Source: an uncultured Flavobacteriaceae bacterium (GTDB taxonomy: Bacteria; Bacteroidota; Bacteroidia; Flavobacteriales; Flavobacteriaceae). From it: a stretch of DNA of 64,000 nt. Below the pieces are notes generated by a model. The model was not told the DNA's origin and searched no databases. It saw only the letters and a program-made list of their open reading frames with translations. Positions 55,174-64,000 of this stretch are shown here, in pieces (positions within the stretch are counted from its first letter, which is position 1; the number at the start of each line of letters is the position of its first letter). The DNA is taken from NCBI GenBank assembly GCA_947500525.1, contig CANMSH010000006.1, forward strand, positions 62,001 to 126,000, given 5' to 3'. The position numbers were made by a program, and so were the translations under genes.

Positions 55174-57678
55174 ATGAAAAAGTTTTTTTTTCTTATTTTT
55201 CTGTTCGCACCGTTATATCTGCTAGCCCAATCCTCATTCTCTGGGGTAGTGAAAAATAGTCAAACCAAAACCCCATTACCTTTTGCTACCATTACAATCG
55301 ATGAACATATTGAAGAAATTTGTGATTCTGAAGGTAATTTTTCTATAAAATTATCAGAAATAGTTACCCAACTAACAGTCTCCTACGTGGGATTTAAGAC
55401 CAAAAAAATATCCCTTGACGAAACTACCAAATTTATAACCGTATTATTAGAGCCTATATATAACGAGGTCTCCAATAATGAAGAGAATCCTGCACTAAAA
55501 ATCATACAAAAAACGATTCAACATAAGAAGAGAAACAATATAGAAAAGGCACTGAAGTCCTTTGAATATAGAACATATAACAAACTTTTAGTTACAGCAA
55601 ATCCAGACTCTATAAGTGATCATATTGATTCTGTCTTTGTAATACGAAATGACAAAAAAGTATTCAAGAATTTCGACTCAACGAGTTATAAATTCAAAAA
55701 ACAAATATCTAAACAACATCTATATATAAGTGAAAAAGTTGCCGAGCATAAATTTAAAAGAGGTAAAAACAAAAAGGAGATTATTTTGGGTTCTAGAATG
55801 GCAGGGTTCAATGATCCTGTTTACGAAGTTTTAGCATTAAATATAGAAAGTTTAAATTTTTATGATGAAGTATATACGTTATTAGGTACAAACTATATAA
55901 ATCCGTTAGCAAAAAATGCCCTAAAAAAATACAATTACAAAATACTTGATACAGTAACTAGAAATAATCATAATGCATATATGGTTTACTACAAACCGAA
56001 AAGAAAAAACGCGTTTGTAGGTTTAGAAGGAGTTCTCTTCATAAACATTAATAGTTATGCCATAGAAAAAGGAATTGCTGAATTAAAAGGTATTATCAAA
56101 GTAAAAGCATCTCAAACATTTAAATATCAGCCTCAACATAAGGTTTGGTTTCCTGATGAAACACAAATATTTATCCGTAAAGGAACGACCAAAGAGAATG
56201 TTAAACTTTTCGCTGGCGCCCTCCGTTTTGCAGACGGAATTCAACAAAATGATTCTATTTTAAGTAATAAAAAAAGAAATCCTAGCGATTTATCTTACCT
56301 TATCTCTAACAGCAAAATCGTTGGTATTAAAATAAACGAACCGGTAAAAATTATCAATTCTGCTTCTACCATCGAAATTGATAAAAACGCAAGTATTAGA
56401 AACTTTGCATTTTGGAATACGTATAGAATTGATACTATTTCGAAAAGGGGTTTACGAGCATATCAGATAGTCGATAGCATCTCTAAAAAAGAACGTATTG
56501 AGAAAAAATTAAATATTGGTAGAAAATTGGTAAAAGGTTATTTTCCGACTAAACTGTTTGATTTCGATTTAAGTCAATTGATTAATTTCAACGGTTATGA
56601 AGGGTTTCGTTTCGGTTTTGGTGGATTAACTAATGCCACTTTTTCCGAAAAGATTCGATTCGACGCTTATACCGCATATGGTTTTAAAGACACAAAATTC
56701 AAATATCATGCTGGCACCTCTATTCGAGTCAACAAAAAAAATAACACTTGGTTTGGTGTAGCCTATACCAATGACTTAGAAGAAGCTGCAAAATTGGATT
56801 TTCTTTTCGACGACACCTCATTCTCGTTAATAAATCCGCGTAATTTAAATATTGGACAATTTTATAACTACAAAACTTATGAAATTAATGCTGGCAATGA
56901 CATATTACCGAATTTAGAATCAAAATTAAAATTGAGTCATGGAACTTATGAACCAAAATTTGAATATCAATTTGTAAACTCAGCCAAGCAGCTTACCAAT
57001 TACAAATTAACACTTGCTACTTTTGCCTTAAAATGGACTCCATTTAGTAAATACATGAATTCACCTATTGGAAAAATAGCAATCAAAAATAGTACTCCAA
57101 AAATAACAGCTCAGCTAACCCAAAGTTTTTCTAGTATTCTAGAAGGTGATTTCAACTTTACTCAATTTAACTTCAAATTTGAACATACAGTAAAAGCTAT
57201 CAAAAATAGTTCGACTTCTTTCTTGATACAGGGAGGGGCAATTGCAGGAGATGCTCCATTATCTCATTTATACAATGCAACACCAAATTATGCCCTCAAA
57301 AACCCTTGGCGTAAACGTATCAATTTCTCTGGTACCAACGCATTTGAAACCATGTCATTCAACGAATTTATATCAGACCGTTATGTCATGCTTCAGGCTC
57401 GTCATAACTTTGATAGATTTAAAATTAGTAGAAAATTTAAACCTCGGTTGAGTTTAATTTCTAGATTCGCTGTTGGTGATATTAGAAATCCTGAATTTCA
57501 ACAAGGTGTTAGCTTTCAAAGGATGAATAAAGGGTATTTAGAATCGGGATTTGTGCTAAATCATTTATTCAAAGATTTTGGTATTAGCTCATTTTACAGA
57601 TACGGCGCGTATAGTAATTCAAAATTCTCAGATAATTTGGCAGTAAAACTAACCTATGTTTTAAGCTTAGGATTCTAA
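55174..57678 (+). CDS. DUF5686 outer-membrane protein with carboxypeptidase-like domain
   Basis: The 834-residue protein (start at ATG 55174, signal peptide MKKFFFLIFLFAPLYLLAQ; an upstream TTG lies within the frr terminator) opens with a CarboxypepD_reg-like domain (SFSGVVKNSQTKTPLPFATI, to about residue 95). DUF5686 then follows, with KIIQKTIQHKKRNN and FEYRTYNKL. The C-terminal half reads as alternating outer-membrane beta strands ending in LAVKLTYVLSLGF, with a terminal Phe that favours BAM insertion. The function of DUF5686 is not known; an outer-membrane barrel is the inference. Confidence 0.88.
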   Translation: MKKFFFLIFLFAPLYLLAQSSFSGVVKNSQTKTPLPFATITIDEHIEEICDSEGNFSIKLSEIVTQLTVSYVGFKTKKISLDETTKFITVLLEPIYNEVSNNEENPALKIIQKTIQHKKRNNIEKALKSFEYRTYNKLLVTANPDSISDHIDSVFVIRNDKKVFKNFDSTSYKFKKQISKQHLYISEKVAEHKFKRGKNKKEIILGSRMAGFNDPVYEVLALNIESLNFYDEVYTLLGTNYINPLAKNALKKYNYKILDTVTRNNHNAYMVYYKPKRKNAFVGLEGVLFININSYAIEKGIAELKGIIKVKASQTFKYQPQHKVWFPDETQIFIRKGTTKENVKLFAGALRFADGIQQNDSILSNKKRNPSDLSYLISNSKIVGIKINEPVKIINSASTIEIDKNASIRNFAFWNTYRIDTISKRGLRAYQIVDSISKKERIEKKLNIGRKLVKGYFPTKLFDFDLSQLINFNGYEGFRFGFGGLTNATFSEKIRFDAYTAYGFKDTKFKYHAGTSIRVNKKNNTWFGVAYTNDLEEAAKLDFLFDDTSFSLINPRNLNIGQFYNYKTYEINAGNDILPNLESKLKLSHGTYEPKFEYQFVNSAKQLTNYKLTLATFALKWTPFSKYMNSPIGKIAIKNSTPKITAQLTQSFSSILEGDFNFTQFNFKFEHTVKAIKNSSTSFLIQGGAIAGDAPLSHLYNATPNYALKNPWRKRINFSGTNAFETMSFNEFISDRYVMLQARHNFDRFKISRKFKPRLSLISRFAVGDIRNPEFQQGVSFQRMNKGYLESGFVLNHLFKDFGISSFYRYGAYSNSKFSDNLAVKLTYVLSLGF

Positions 57679-57698
57679 GTTTTCCTAAACTATTTTAG

Positions 57699-57706
57699 TA
57701 CCTTTG
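57699..57706 (+). promoter_or_regulatory. -7 element (TACCTTTG) for the RND exporter
   Basis: An exact TAnnTTTG match 28 bp upstream of the ATG at 57735; no ideal -33 TTG. Confidence 0.5.
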
Positions 57707-57734
57707 TTATTCTTATTAAAATTGTGCATCATTA

Positions 57735-60155
57735 ATGAATTTTTGGTCTGTAGTTTCTAGAATTATCCTCAAAGGAAGAATTGTCCTTTTATTATTGATA
57801 GCTGCAGCTACTTACTTCTTATATACACAGACACAACATATTAAGTTTTCGCATACGGAAGCCAATCTTTTACCTTCTGATCATCCTGTAAATATTGAAT
57901 ATGATAAGTTTCTTGAGATTTTTGGTGAAGAAGGAAACATTATAATTCTTGCGGTTCAAGATTCTAGTATTTTTAAGGTCGACAAATTCAATAAATGGAA
58001 TGCCCTTTCAAAACAATTAGGGAACTATAAAGAAGAAGTTGATTTCACTGTTTCTATTGGTGATATTAAAAAATTGAAGAAAGATGATGTCAATAAAAAG
58101 TTCACGGTAGAAGCACTCTATAAATCCAATCCAAAAACAGATGAAGATGTTCAGGACATCAAGGATGAGCTGTTCGACAATCTTCCGTTTTTTGACAACT
58201 TCTTGTTCAATAAAGAGACCGGCACTATTCGTACCGTGATTTATTTGAAAAAGGAAATTGTGAACGACATCAAGCGAAAAGATTTTGTTTTTGATGTCTT
58301 AAATCCAACCATTAAAAAGTTTGAAGAAGCCAATGATGTAGATGTGAGAGTTTCTGGAATGCCTTATATCAGAACTATGAATGCTCAAAATATAGTTGAT
58401 GAAATTGGGTTATTTGTAGGGTTAGCATTACTGGTTACTTCGTTAATATTCTTCTTCTTCTTTCGTTCATTTAGAGCCACTTTTATTACCATGCTTGTTG
58501 TTTGTATTGGTGTTATTTGGGCATTAGGTTTCATAGGTTTATTTCAATACGAAATATCGGTTTTGATGGCATTAATTCCGCCTTTAATTATCGTTATTGG
58601 TGTTCCTAATTGTATCTTTCTCATAAACAAGTATCAGCATGAAGTAAAAAGTCACGGAAATCAAGCCAAATCTTTACAGCGCGTAATTTCGAAAATTGGA
58701 AATGCAACTTTAATGACCAATGTTACAACAGCGTCAGGATTTGCAACTTTTATCTTTACTAAAAGTCAATTGTTGAATGAATTTGGAATAATAGCCTCGA
58801 TAAATATCTTAGTGATATTTATGTTGTCCTTACTTATTATTCCTATTATTTATAGCTTTCTTCCTAAACCAAAAACGAAGCATTTAAAGCATTTAGAAAA
58901 ACGATGGATTGAGCGAATCGTTGATTGGATGGAGAACATAGTTCGTCATAAAAGAATTGCGGTTTATATTTCTACCGTAATTGTTATAATTACTAGTATT
59001 ATCGGTGTATACATGATCCGAGTTTCGGGCAGTTTAATTGAGGATATGCCGAAAGGAGAACCTTTTTTTAAGGATATAGTTTTCTTCGAGCAAGAATTTG
59101 GAGGTATCATGCCATTAGAAATACTCATTGATACCAAACGTAAAAAGGGGGTTATTAAATTAGCTACTTTGAAAAGGATGGATAAACTCAATGAAATTAT
59201 TGATGAGATTCCAGAATTATCTCCCTCTGTTTCGGTATTAAATTTGGTTAAATATTCGAAGCAAGCATATTACAATGGAAATCCGAAATATTATCAACTA
59301 CCAAGTGGTCAAGAACGAGCATTTATATTAGAATTCACCAAAAATTCGGAGGCAAATTCGGATTTGTTAAAAAACTTTGTTGATTCTACAGGTCAATATG
59401 CCCGTATTACAACATTTATGAAAGACATTGGCACTGAAAAAATGGAACGAATCGAAGAGCGTTTACAAGCTCGTATCGATAAAGAATTTCCAAAAGAACG
59501 CTACGAAGTAAAAATGACGGGTAAGGCACTTGTTTTTCTAAAAGGAACGAATTACTTAATAAAAAATCTAGTTGTATCCTTATCTCTTGCTATTTTACTC
59601 ATTGCCATCTTTATGGCATGGATGTTTAGGTCTTACCAAATGATTATTATATCTCTCATTCCTAACATCCTTCCTTTGCTGTTGACAGCAGGTTTAATGG
59701 GCTTTTTAGGAGTTGCTATAAAACCATCAACAATACTCGTCTTTAGTATTGCTTTTGGTATTTCTGTCGATGATACTATTCATTTTTTAGCAAAGTATCG
59801 ACAAGAACTCCAGGCCAATAATTGGAAAGTGAAAAAATCGGTTTATGCGGCATTAAGAGAAACCGGTGTTAGTATGTTTTACACCTCTATCGTACTGTTT
59901 TTTGGTTTCTTAGTTTTTGTCGTTTCTAGTTTTGGAGGAACGATTGCTCTTGGAGGTTTAGTCTCTGTAACCTTGCTCTTAGCTATGGTTTCAAATTTAT
60001 TACTTCTTCCTTCTTTATTACTTTCATTAGAACAGAGTATAGCGAATAAGAAAGTATTTAAAGAACCGGCTATTAAAATTTTGCCAAAAGCCGAAGAAGA
60101 ACTAGATCTTGAAATGAAAGAGAATGAAGGATCAAATGAAAACTCTAATACTTAA
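57735..60155 (+). CDS. RND superfamily (MMPL-type) exporter
   Basis: The 806-residue protein has the RND duplication: one N-terminal helix (about 14-30), a periplasmic domain, then six helices, repeated in the second half. SHTEANLLPSDHPV opens the first periplasmic loop. The fourth-helix signature GVPNCIFLINKY in half one and GISVDDTIHFLAKYRQE in half two carries the Asp residues of proton relay in the second half only. Single-gene RND exporters of this type handle lipids or hydrophobic compounds, possibly sterol/hopanoid-like; the substrate is unknown. rfbA follows with a 3-bp gap. Confidence 0.88.
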   Translation: MNFWSVVSRIILKGRIVLLLLIAAATYFLYTQTQHIKFSHTEANLLPSDHPVNIEYDKFLEIFGEEGNIIILAVQDSSIFKVDKFNKWNALSKQLGNYKEEVDFTVSIGDIKKLKKDDVNKKFTVEALYKSNPKTDEDVQDIKDELFDNLPFFDNFLFNKETGTIRTVIYLKKEIVNDIKRKDFVFDVLNPTIKKFEEANDVDVRVSGMPYIRTMNAQNIVDEIGLFVGLALLVTSLIFFFFFRSFRATFITMLVVCIGVIWALGFIGLFQYEISVLMALIPPLIIVIGVPNCIFLINKYQHEVKSHGNQAKSLQRVISKIGNATLMTNVTTASGFATFIFTKSQLLNEFGIIASINILVIFMLSLLIIPIIYSFLPKPKTKHLKHLEKRWIERIVDWMENIVRHKRIAVYISTVIVIITSIIGVYMIRVSGSLIEDMPKGEPFFKDIVFFEQEFGGIMPLEILIDTKRKKGVIKLATLKRMDKLNEIIDEIPELSPSVSVLNLVKYSKQAYYNGNPKYYQLPSGQERAFILEFTKNSEANSDLLKNFVDSTGQYARITTFMKDIGTEKMERIEERLQARIDKEFPKERYEVKMTGKALVFLKGTNYLIKNLVVSLSLAILLIAIFMAWMFRSYQMIIISLIPNILPLLLTAGLMGFLGVAIKPSTILVFSIAFGISVDDTIHFLAKYRQELQANNWKVKKSVYAALRETGVSMFYTSIVLFFGFLVFVVSSFGGTIALGGLVSVTLLLAMVSNLLLLPSLLLSLEQSIANKKVFKEPAIKILPKAEEELDLEMKENEGSNENSNT

Positions 60156-60158
60156 ACC

Positions 60159-61019
60159 ATGAAAGGAATAATTTTAGCCGGTGGTAGTGGTACAAGATTG
60201 CATCCTTTGACTCTTGCGGTAAGTAAGCAGCTGATGCCTATTTATGACAAACCAATGATTTATTATCCTTTATCTACCTTAATGCTGGCCGGCATCAAAG
60301 AGATATTAATCATTTCTACTCCTAACGATTTGCCTTTATTTGAACGTCTTTTAGGAGATGGTTCTCATTTAGGTTGTAATTTTCATTATGCTACTCAAGA
60401 AACCCCAAACGGTTTAGCGCAGGCGTTTGTCATTGGAGAAGAATTTATTGGTACGGATAGCGTAGCTCTAATTTTAGGAGATAACGTCTTTTATGGTACT
60501 GGGTTGCAACACATATTGCAAAATTCTACAACCGTTGACGGAGGAATGGTTTTCGCGTATCATGTGAATGATCCAGAACGCTATGGCGTTGTTGAATTTG
60601 ATACTAATAACAAAGTTATTTCTATAGAAGAGAAACCGAAACATCCAAAATCAAACTATGCGGTACCTGGCATTTATTTTTACGACAATAGTGTTGTGAA
60701 TATTGCTAAAAACCTACAACCTTCTGCTCGCGGGGAATACGAAATAACAGATGTGAATAAAGCATTTCTAAAAGAGAAAAGATTAACGGTAAGTATTTTA
60801 GATAAAGGGACTGCGTGGTTAGATACCGGAACGTTTCAATCCTTAATGCAAGCGCAACAATTTGTGCAGGTTATTGAAGAACGACAAGGCTTAAAAATTG
60901 GCTGTATTGAAGAAGTTGCCTATAACAAAAAATTTATTTCTTCTGATCAACTAGAAAAAATAGCACGCCCACTTCTAAAAAGTGGGTATGGACAGTACTT
61001 AATGAATTTACTAAAATAA
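60159..61019 (+). CDS. rfbA: Glucose-1-phosphate thymidylyltransferase
   Basis: The 286-residue nucleotidyltransferase makes dTDP-glucose, the first step towards dTDP-L-rhamnose. Hallmarks are [43 protein letters not shown] (split as residues 22-46), [37 protein letters not shown] and the Asp-rich end region [10 protein letters not shown]. Length is that of RmlA. It is 3 bp after the RND gene, so probably cotranscribed; rfbB, rfbC and rfbD are not in the window. Confidence 0.95.
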   Translation: MKGIILAGGSGTRLHPLTLAVSKQLMPIYDKPMIYYPLSTLMLAGIKEILIISTPNDLPLFERLLGDGSHLGCNFHYATQETPNGLAQAFVIGEEFIGTDSVALILGDNVFYGTGLQHILQNSTTVDGGMVFAYHVNDPERYGVVEFDTNNKVISIEEKPKHPKSNYAVPGIYFYDNSVVNIAKNLQPSARGEYEITDVNKAFLKEKRLTVSILDKGTAWLDTGTFQSLMQAQQFVQVIEERQGLKIGCIEEVAYNKKFISSDQLEKIARPLLKSGYGQYLMNLLK

Positions 61020-61097
61020 GCGTTTATTTTCTTGAGGTGTCTCTTAACGACCATCAAAAATCATACCTTTTAATTCGGCAATCGTAAAATCAATCAT

Positions 61098-61105
61098 TAT
61101 CTTTG
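61098..61105 (+). promoter_or_regulatory. -7 element (TATCTTTG) for asnS
   Basis: An exact TAnnTTTG match 24-30 bp upstream of the asnS start. Confidence 0.55.
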
Positions 61106-61128
61106 TGCTTCAATAAATTTTGATAGCA

Positions 61129-62559
61129 ATGCAAATGAACGTAGTAGATTTATTACAATCTGATAAATTTTCACAAGAGGTACATACTAAAGGATGGGTT
61201 AGAACATTTAGAGCGAATCGTTTTATCGCTTTAAATGATGGTTCAAGTATAAATAATATTCAATGTGTAGTTGATTTTGAAACGACCGATGAGAGTTTGT
61301 TAAAACGCATTACCACAGGGGCTGCCGTAGCAATTAAAGGAATTCTAACAGAAAGTCAAGGTAAAGGACAAGCTGTTGAGATTCAGGTTCAAACTATTGA
61401 AATTTTGGGTGACTCTAATCCTGAAGAATATCCTATACAGCCTAAAAAACATAGCTTTGAATTTCTGCGTGAAAACGCTCATTTAAGAGTTCGAACGAAC
61501 ACTTTCGGAGCTGTAATGAGAGTGCGCTCTATGCTTTCATTTGCAGTACATAAATATTTTACCGAAAACGGGTTTTACAACTTTCATGCACCTATAATTA
61601 CGGGTTCTGATGCCGAAGGTGCTGGTGAAATGTTCCGTGTAACCACCATGGACGCAAATACCGCACCAAAGAATGAAGATGGAACGGTCGATTATAGCAG
61701 CGACTTTTTCGGTAAAGAGACAAATCTAACCGTATCAGGACAGTTAGAGGCCGAAACATATGCAATGGCACTTGGTAAAGTATATACATTCGGACCTACT
61801 TTTAGAGCAGAAAACTCGAATACTACGAGACATTTGGCAGAGTTTTGGATGATAGAACCTGAAGTAGCGTTTATGGATTTAAATGGCAACATGGATTTAG
61901 CTGAAGATTTCATAAAGTCAGTTCTTAGACATGTGCTGGACAATTGCAAAGATGATATCGCATTTTTAGATCAACGATTGACGAAAGAAGAAAGTACAAA
62001 GCCAATGATTGAGCGAAGTGACATGTCACTTTTGGAAAAGTTAAATTTTGTGGTTGAAAATGATTTTAAACGTGTTAGTTATACTGAAGCTATTGATATA
62101 CTCAGAAATTCAAAACCTAACAAAAAGAAAAAATTCAAGTTCCCTATTAATGAATGGGGTGCCGATTTACAGAGTGAACATGAACGATATTTAGTTGAAA
62201 AACATTTTAAATGTCCGGTTATATTATTTGATTATCCTGCAAATATAAAGGCATTTTATATGCGCTTAAATGAAGATGGTAAAACGGTAAGAGCTATGGA
62301 TGTGCTTTTTCCTGGTATTGGAGAAATTGTTGGCGGGTCACAAAGAGAGGAACGTTTAGATGTATTAAAAGATAAAATAAAAGCGTTACATATTGACGAA
62401 CGCGAACTATGGTGGTATTTAGATTTACGAAAATTCGGAACCGCAGAACATTCAGGTTTTGGTCTAGGTTTTGAGCGATTAGTTCAATTTACTACTGGCA
62501 TGAGTAATATTAGAGATGTAATTCCGTTTCCTAGAACACCACAGAATGCCGAATTTTAA
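61129..62559 (+). CDS. asnS: Asparaginyl-tRNA synthetase
   Basis: The 476-residue class II synthetase charges tRNA-Asn. The N-terminal OB-fold anticodon domain has [22 protein letters not shown], and motif 2 is visible as [25 protein letters not shown], with motif 3 [12 protein letters not shown] near the C-terminus. [14 protein letters not shown] is typical of AsnRS. The start is taken as ATG 61129; ATG 61135 ([12 protein letters not shown]) is equally possible, and the TTG at 61120 is less likely. The length is normal. Confidence 0.95.
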   Translation: MQMNVVDLLQSDKFSQEVHTKGWVRTFRANRFIALNDGSSINNIQCVVDFETTDESLLKRITTGAAVAIKGILTESQGKGQAVEIQVQTIEILGDSNPEEYPIQPKKHSFEFLRENAHLRVRTNTFGAVMRVRSMLSFAVHKYFTENGFYNFHAPIITGSDAEGAGEMFRVTTMDANTAPKNEDGTVDYSSDFFGKETNLTVSGQLEAETYAMALGKVYTFGPTFRAENSNTTRHLAEFWMIEPEVAFMDLNGNMDLAEDFIKSVLRHVLDNCKDDIAFLDQRLTKEESTKPMIERSDMSLLEKLNFVVENDFKRVSYTEAIDILRNSKPNKKKKFKFPINEWGADLQSEHERYLVEKHFKCPVILFDYPANIKAFYMRLNEDGKTVRAMDVLFPGIGEIVGGSQREERLDVLKDKIKALHIDERELWWYLDLRKFGTAEHSGFGLGFERLVQFTTGMSNIRDVIPFPRTPQNAEF

Positions 62560-62584
62560 ATAAAATGATCTTAAAAAGAATATT

Positions 62585-64000
62585 ATGAAGAAGTTAGTTT
62601 TAATTACCTTGAGCATGCTTTCATTTTTCGTTACTTTTTCTCAAGAAGACGTTATTGAAGAAGTCCTTATAGAAAGTACAGAAGCTGAAGAAACCAATGT
62701 AAATTCATTATATAGTAGAAGCACCTCCGATATTGTTACCGGAGAAATAGACAATACCTTGCTTATTTTTAAAGGAAGAAATACTTCTCTTTATGGCTTA
62801 AAAGATAAAAACAATAAAGTTCTGGTAAAGCCTATTTTTAATTCAATCTCAACGTATGGTTCTACTAAAAATAGAATTCAAGCACGATTTAGCTGGGAAA
62901 AAAATGGTGTTATCGATAGTAAAGGCAACATCATTATACCTTTTGAATATTCGAATATTTCTAAGAATAATAACAATCAATTCATTGTAACCAAAAAGAA
63001 CCAGAAACAGTTACTTGATTATTTTGGAAGACCTTTGTTAAAAAATAGCTATGAAGATATTTATTTTCTAAATCAGAAGTATATCAAAATAAAAAGCAAT
63101 GGTCTATATGGCTTGCTCTCGTTAAATGGTGAAGAAGTGTTTCCTGCTGAATATGAAGACATCAACCATTATTCATCTCAAGATTGGTTTTTATTAAATC
63201 AAAATGGTAAAACCCTCATAAAAGATAGTCAAGGCAAGAGCGTTTTTGGAAAACAGTACACGAACATTTCAAAATTAGACTACGATTTCAAATACATTTT
63301 GGCTGAGAAAAATGGAAAGTACGGAATCATTAATAAGTTTAATGATGAAATTGCACCGTTTATTTTTGATGCGATAAGTAAAGAGTATGACAATAGGTTA
63401 TTTACAGTACAAGAAAAAGGAAAATGGGGAATTTATAGTGTTCTTTTTGATGCATATATTGTGAAACCAGAATATGATGCTATTCAGCGAGTGTCTAGCG
63501 GTTATTATATATTGGATCAAGGAGCGACGAGAACGTTCATTAATTTATTATCAAATAAAAAAGTTGATTTCTCTAACTATGATAAAATAAACAATTACGT
63601 TTCCTATAATATTGTAAGAGTAGAAAACAATGGTTTAAAGGGAGGTGTGGATGTAAATAGTGGTAAACTAATCATTCCGGTGAAGTATAGCTATCTAGAT
63701 ATCTCTTCTAATTATATCAGCGCTAGGTTGCCAAACACGAAAATTTCTGACGTTTATGATAGAAATGGCAAACTGTTATTTAAAAATGTAACTCAAATTA
63801 GTCGTTTGAAAGATTATCATTATCGCGTAGCAAGTGAAGGTAAAGTAGGCGTCGTAAGTAAAAATAAGATCGTTATTAATGCCAAATATGATTTTATTAA
63901 AAGTTATGACAATTTATCTGCGTTCTTAGTGAAAGAAAATGACAAGTATGGTCTTATCAATTACGACAACAAATTTCTAATTCCTTTGGGCAAGCACAAA
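62585..64000 (+). CDS. WG-repeat secreted protein (partial at window end)
   Basis: An open frame starts at ATG 62585 and has no stop before the window ends, giving at least 472 residues. The signal peptide is MKKLVLITLSMLSFFVTFSQ. The remainder shows WG-repeat (KWG leptospira-type) units, such as KGKWGIYSVLFDAYIVKPEYD, KNGKYGIINKFNDEIAP and GLKGGVDVNSGKLIIPVKYS, at about 30-50 residue spacing. Such beta-rich repeats are of unknown function and often surface-exposed. It lies 25 bp after asnS on the same strand, so cotranscription is possible. Confidence 0.8.
   Translation, partial: MKKLVLITLSMLSFFVTFSQEDVIEEVLIESTEAEETNVNSLYSRSTSDIVTGEIDNTLLIFKGRNTSLYGLKDKNNKVLVKPIFNSISTYGSTKNRIQARFSWEKNGVIDSKGNIIIPFEYSNISKNNNNQFIVTKKNQKQLLDYFGRPLLKNSYEDIYFLNQKYIKIKSNGLYGLLSLNGEEVFPAEYEDINHYSSQDWFLLNQNGKTLIKDSQGKSVFGKQYTNISKLDYDFKYILAEKNGKYGIINKFNDEIAPFIFDAISKEYDNRLFTVQEKGKWGIYSVLFDAYIVKPEYDAIQRVSSGYYILDQGATRTFINLLSNKKVDFSNYDKINNYVSYNIVRVENNGLKGGVDVNSGKLIIPVKYSYLDISSNYISARLPNTKISDVYDRNGKLLFKNVTQISRLKDYHYRVASEGKVGVVSKNKIVINAKYDFIKSYDNLSAFLVKENDKYGLINYDNKFLIPLGKHK

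Noticed and set aside
1..64000. tRNA, rRNA, insertion sequences, prophage or toxin-antitoxin modules
   Set aside because: I looked through the intergenic regions on both strands and found no cloverleaf-like, transposase, integrase or toxin-antitoxin candidates.

Overview
The window is a contiguous chromosomal stretch of a low-GC marine-type Bacteroidota, almost certainly a member of the Flavobacteriaceae. The evidence is SusC/SusD outer-membrane uptake genes, type IX secretion (T9SS) features (a plug protein and a C-terminal sorting tail), a Na+-pumping NQR operon, many flavobacterial families (DUF4837, DUF5686, DUF3667, DUF4836, DUF6090), Bacteroidota promoter elements of the TAnnTTTG type in front of many genes, and almost no Shine-Dalgarno sequences. 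I saw no rRNA, tRNA, CRISPR array, prophage or insertion sequence. Most of the window is housekeeping.

Layout. 1-2.4 kb: trkA end, trkH (K+ uptake) and a BtuF-like binding protein. 2.4-12.9 kb, minus strand: a susC/susD pair, a second locus in which a SusC N-terminal part is joined in frame to a SusD C-terminal part, and a membrane-anchored AraC-type regulator. 13.1-18.6 kb: a small HExxH protein, the fused mutase IcmF, pabB and a small lipoprotein. 18.8-24.9 kb: panD, a monoglyceride-lipase-like hydrolase, a LysM lytic transglycosylase, a DUF4837 lipoprotein, apbE and an OmpA-type lipoprotein. 24.9-29 kb: a YegP-like protein, a DEAD-box helicase, msrA and an unlisted 56-residue zinc-ribbon ORF. 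29.2-35.3 kb: the complete nqrABCDEF operon; ApbE, encoded 6 kb away, probably flavinylates NqrB and NqrC. 35.5-43 kb: T9SS plug protein, apaG, a DUF3667 protein, a three-gene cell-envelope operon with two DUF4836-like paralogues, and an NRDE protein. 43-48.6 kb: pruA, an NHL-repeat T9SS cargo broken by a TA-repeat frameshift, two unknown membrane proteins and rsmG. 48.7-53.3 kb: desaturase, aminotransferase, thioesterase, secreted nuclease and a lipoprotein with an 18-bp minisatellite. 53.7-64 kb: pyrH-frr, a DUF5686 protein, an RND exporter, rfbA, asnS and a WG-repeat protein that runs off the window.

The observations most worth a second look are: (1) the in-frame SusC::SusD chimera at 7624-11142, together with a duplicated leader element and conserved 5' coding region shared with the neighbouring intact susC; (2) the (TA)4 tract at 45822-45829, which puts the T9SS sorting tail of an NHL-repeat protein out of frame, either as a phase-variable switch, a decayed gene or a sequence error; (3) the 18-bp minisatellite in the surface lipoprotein at 52.4-53.3 kb; and (4) several small or unassigned proteins (HExxH protein, zinc ribbon, tandem membrane proteins). 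I did not find a clearly new multi-gene defence or biosynthetic system.
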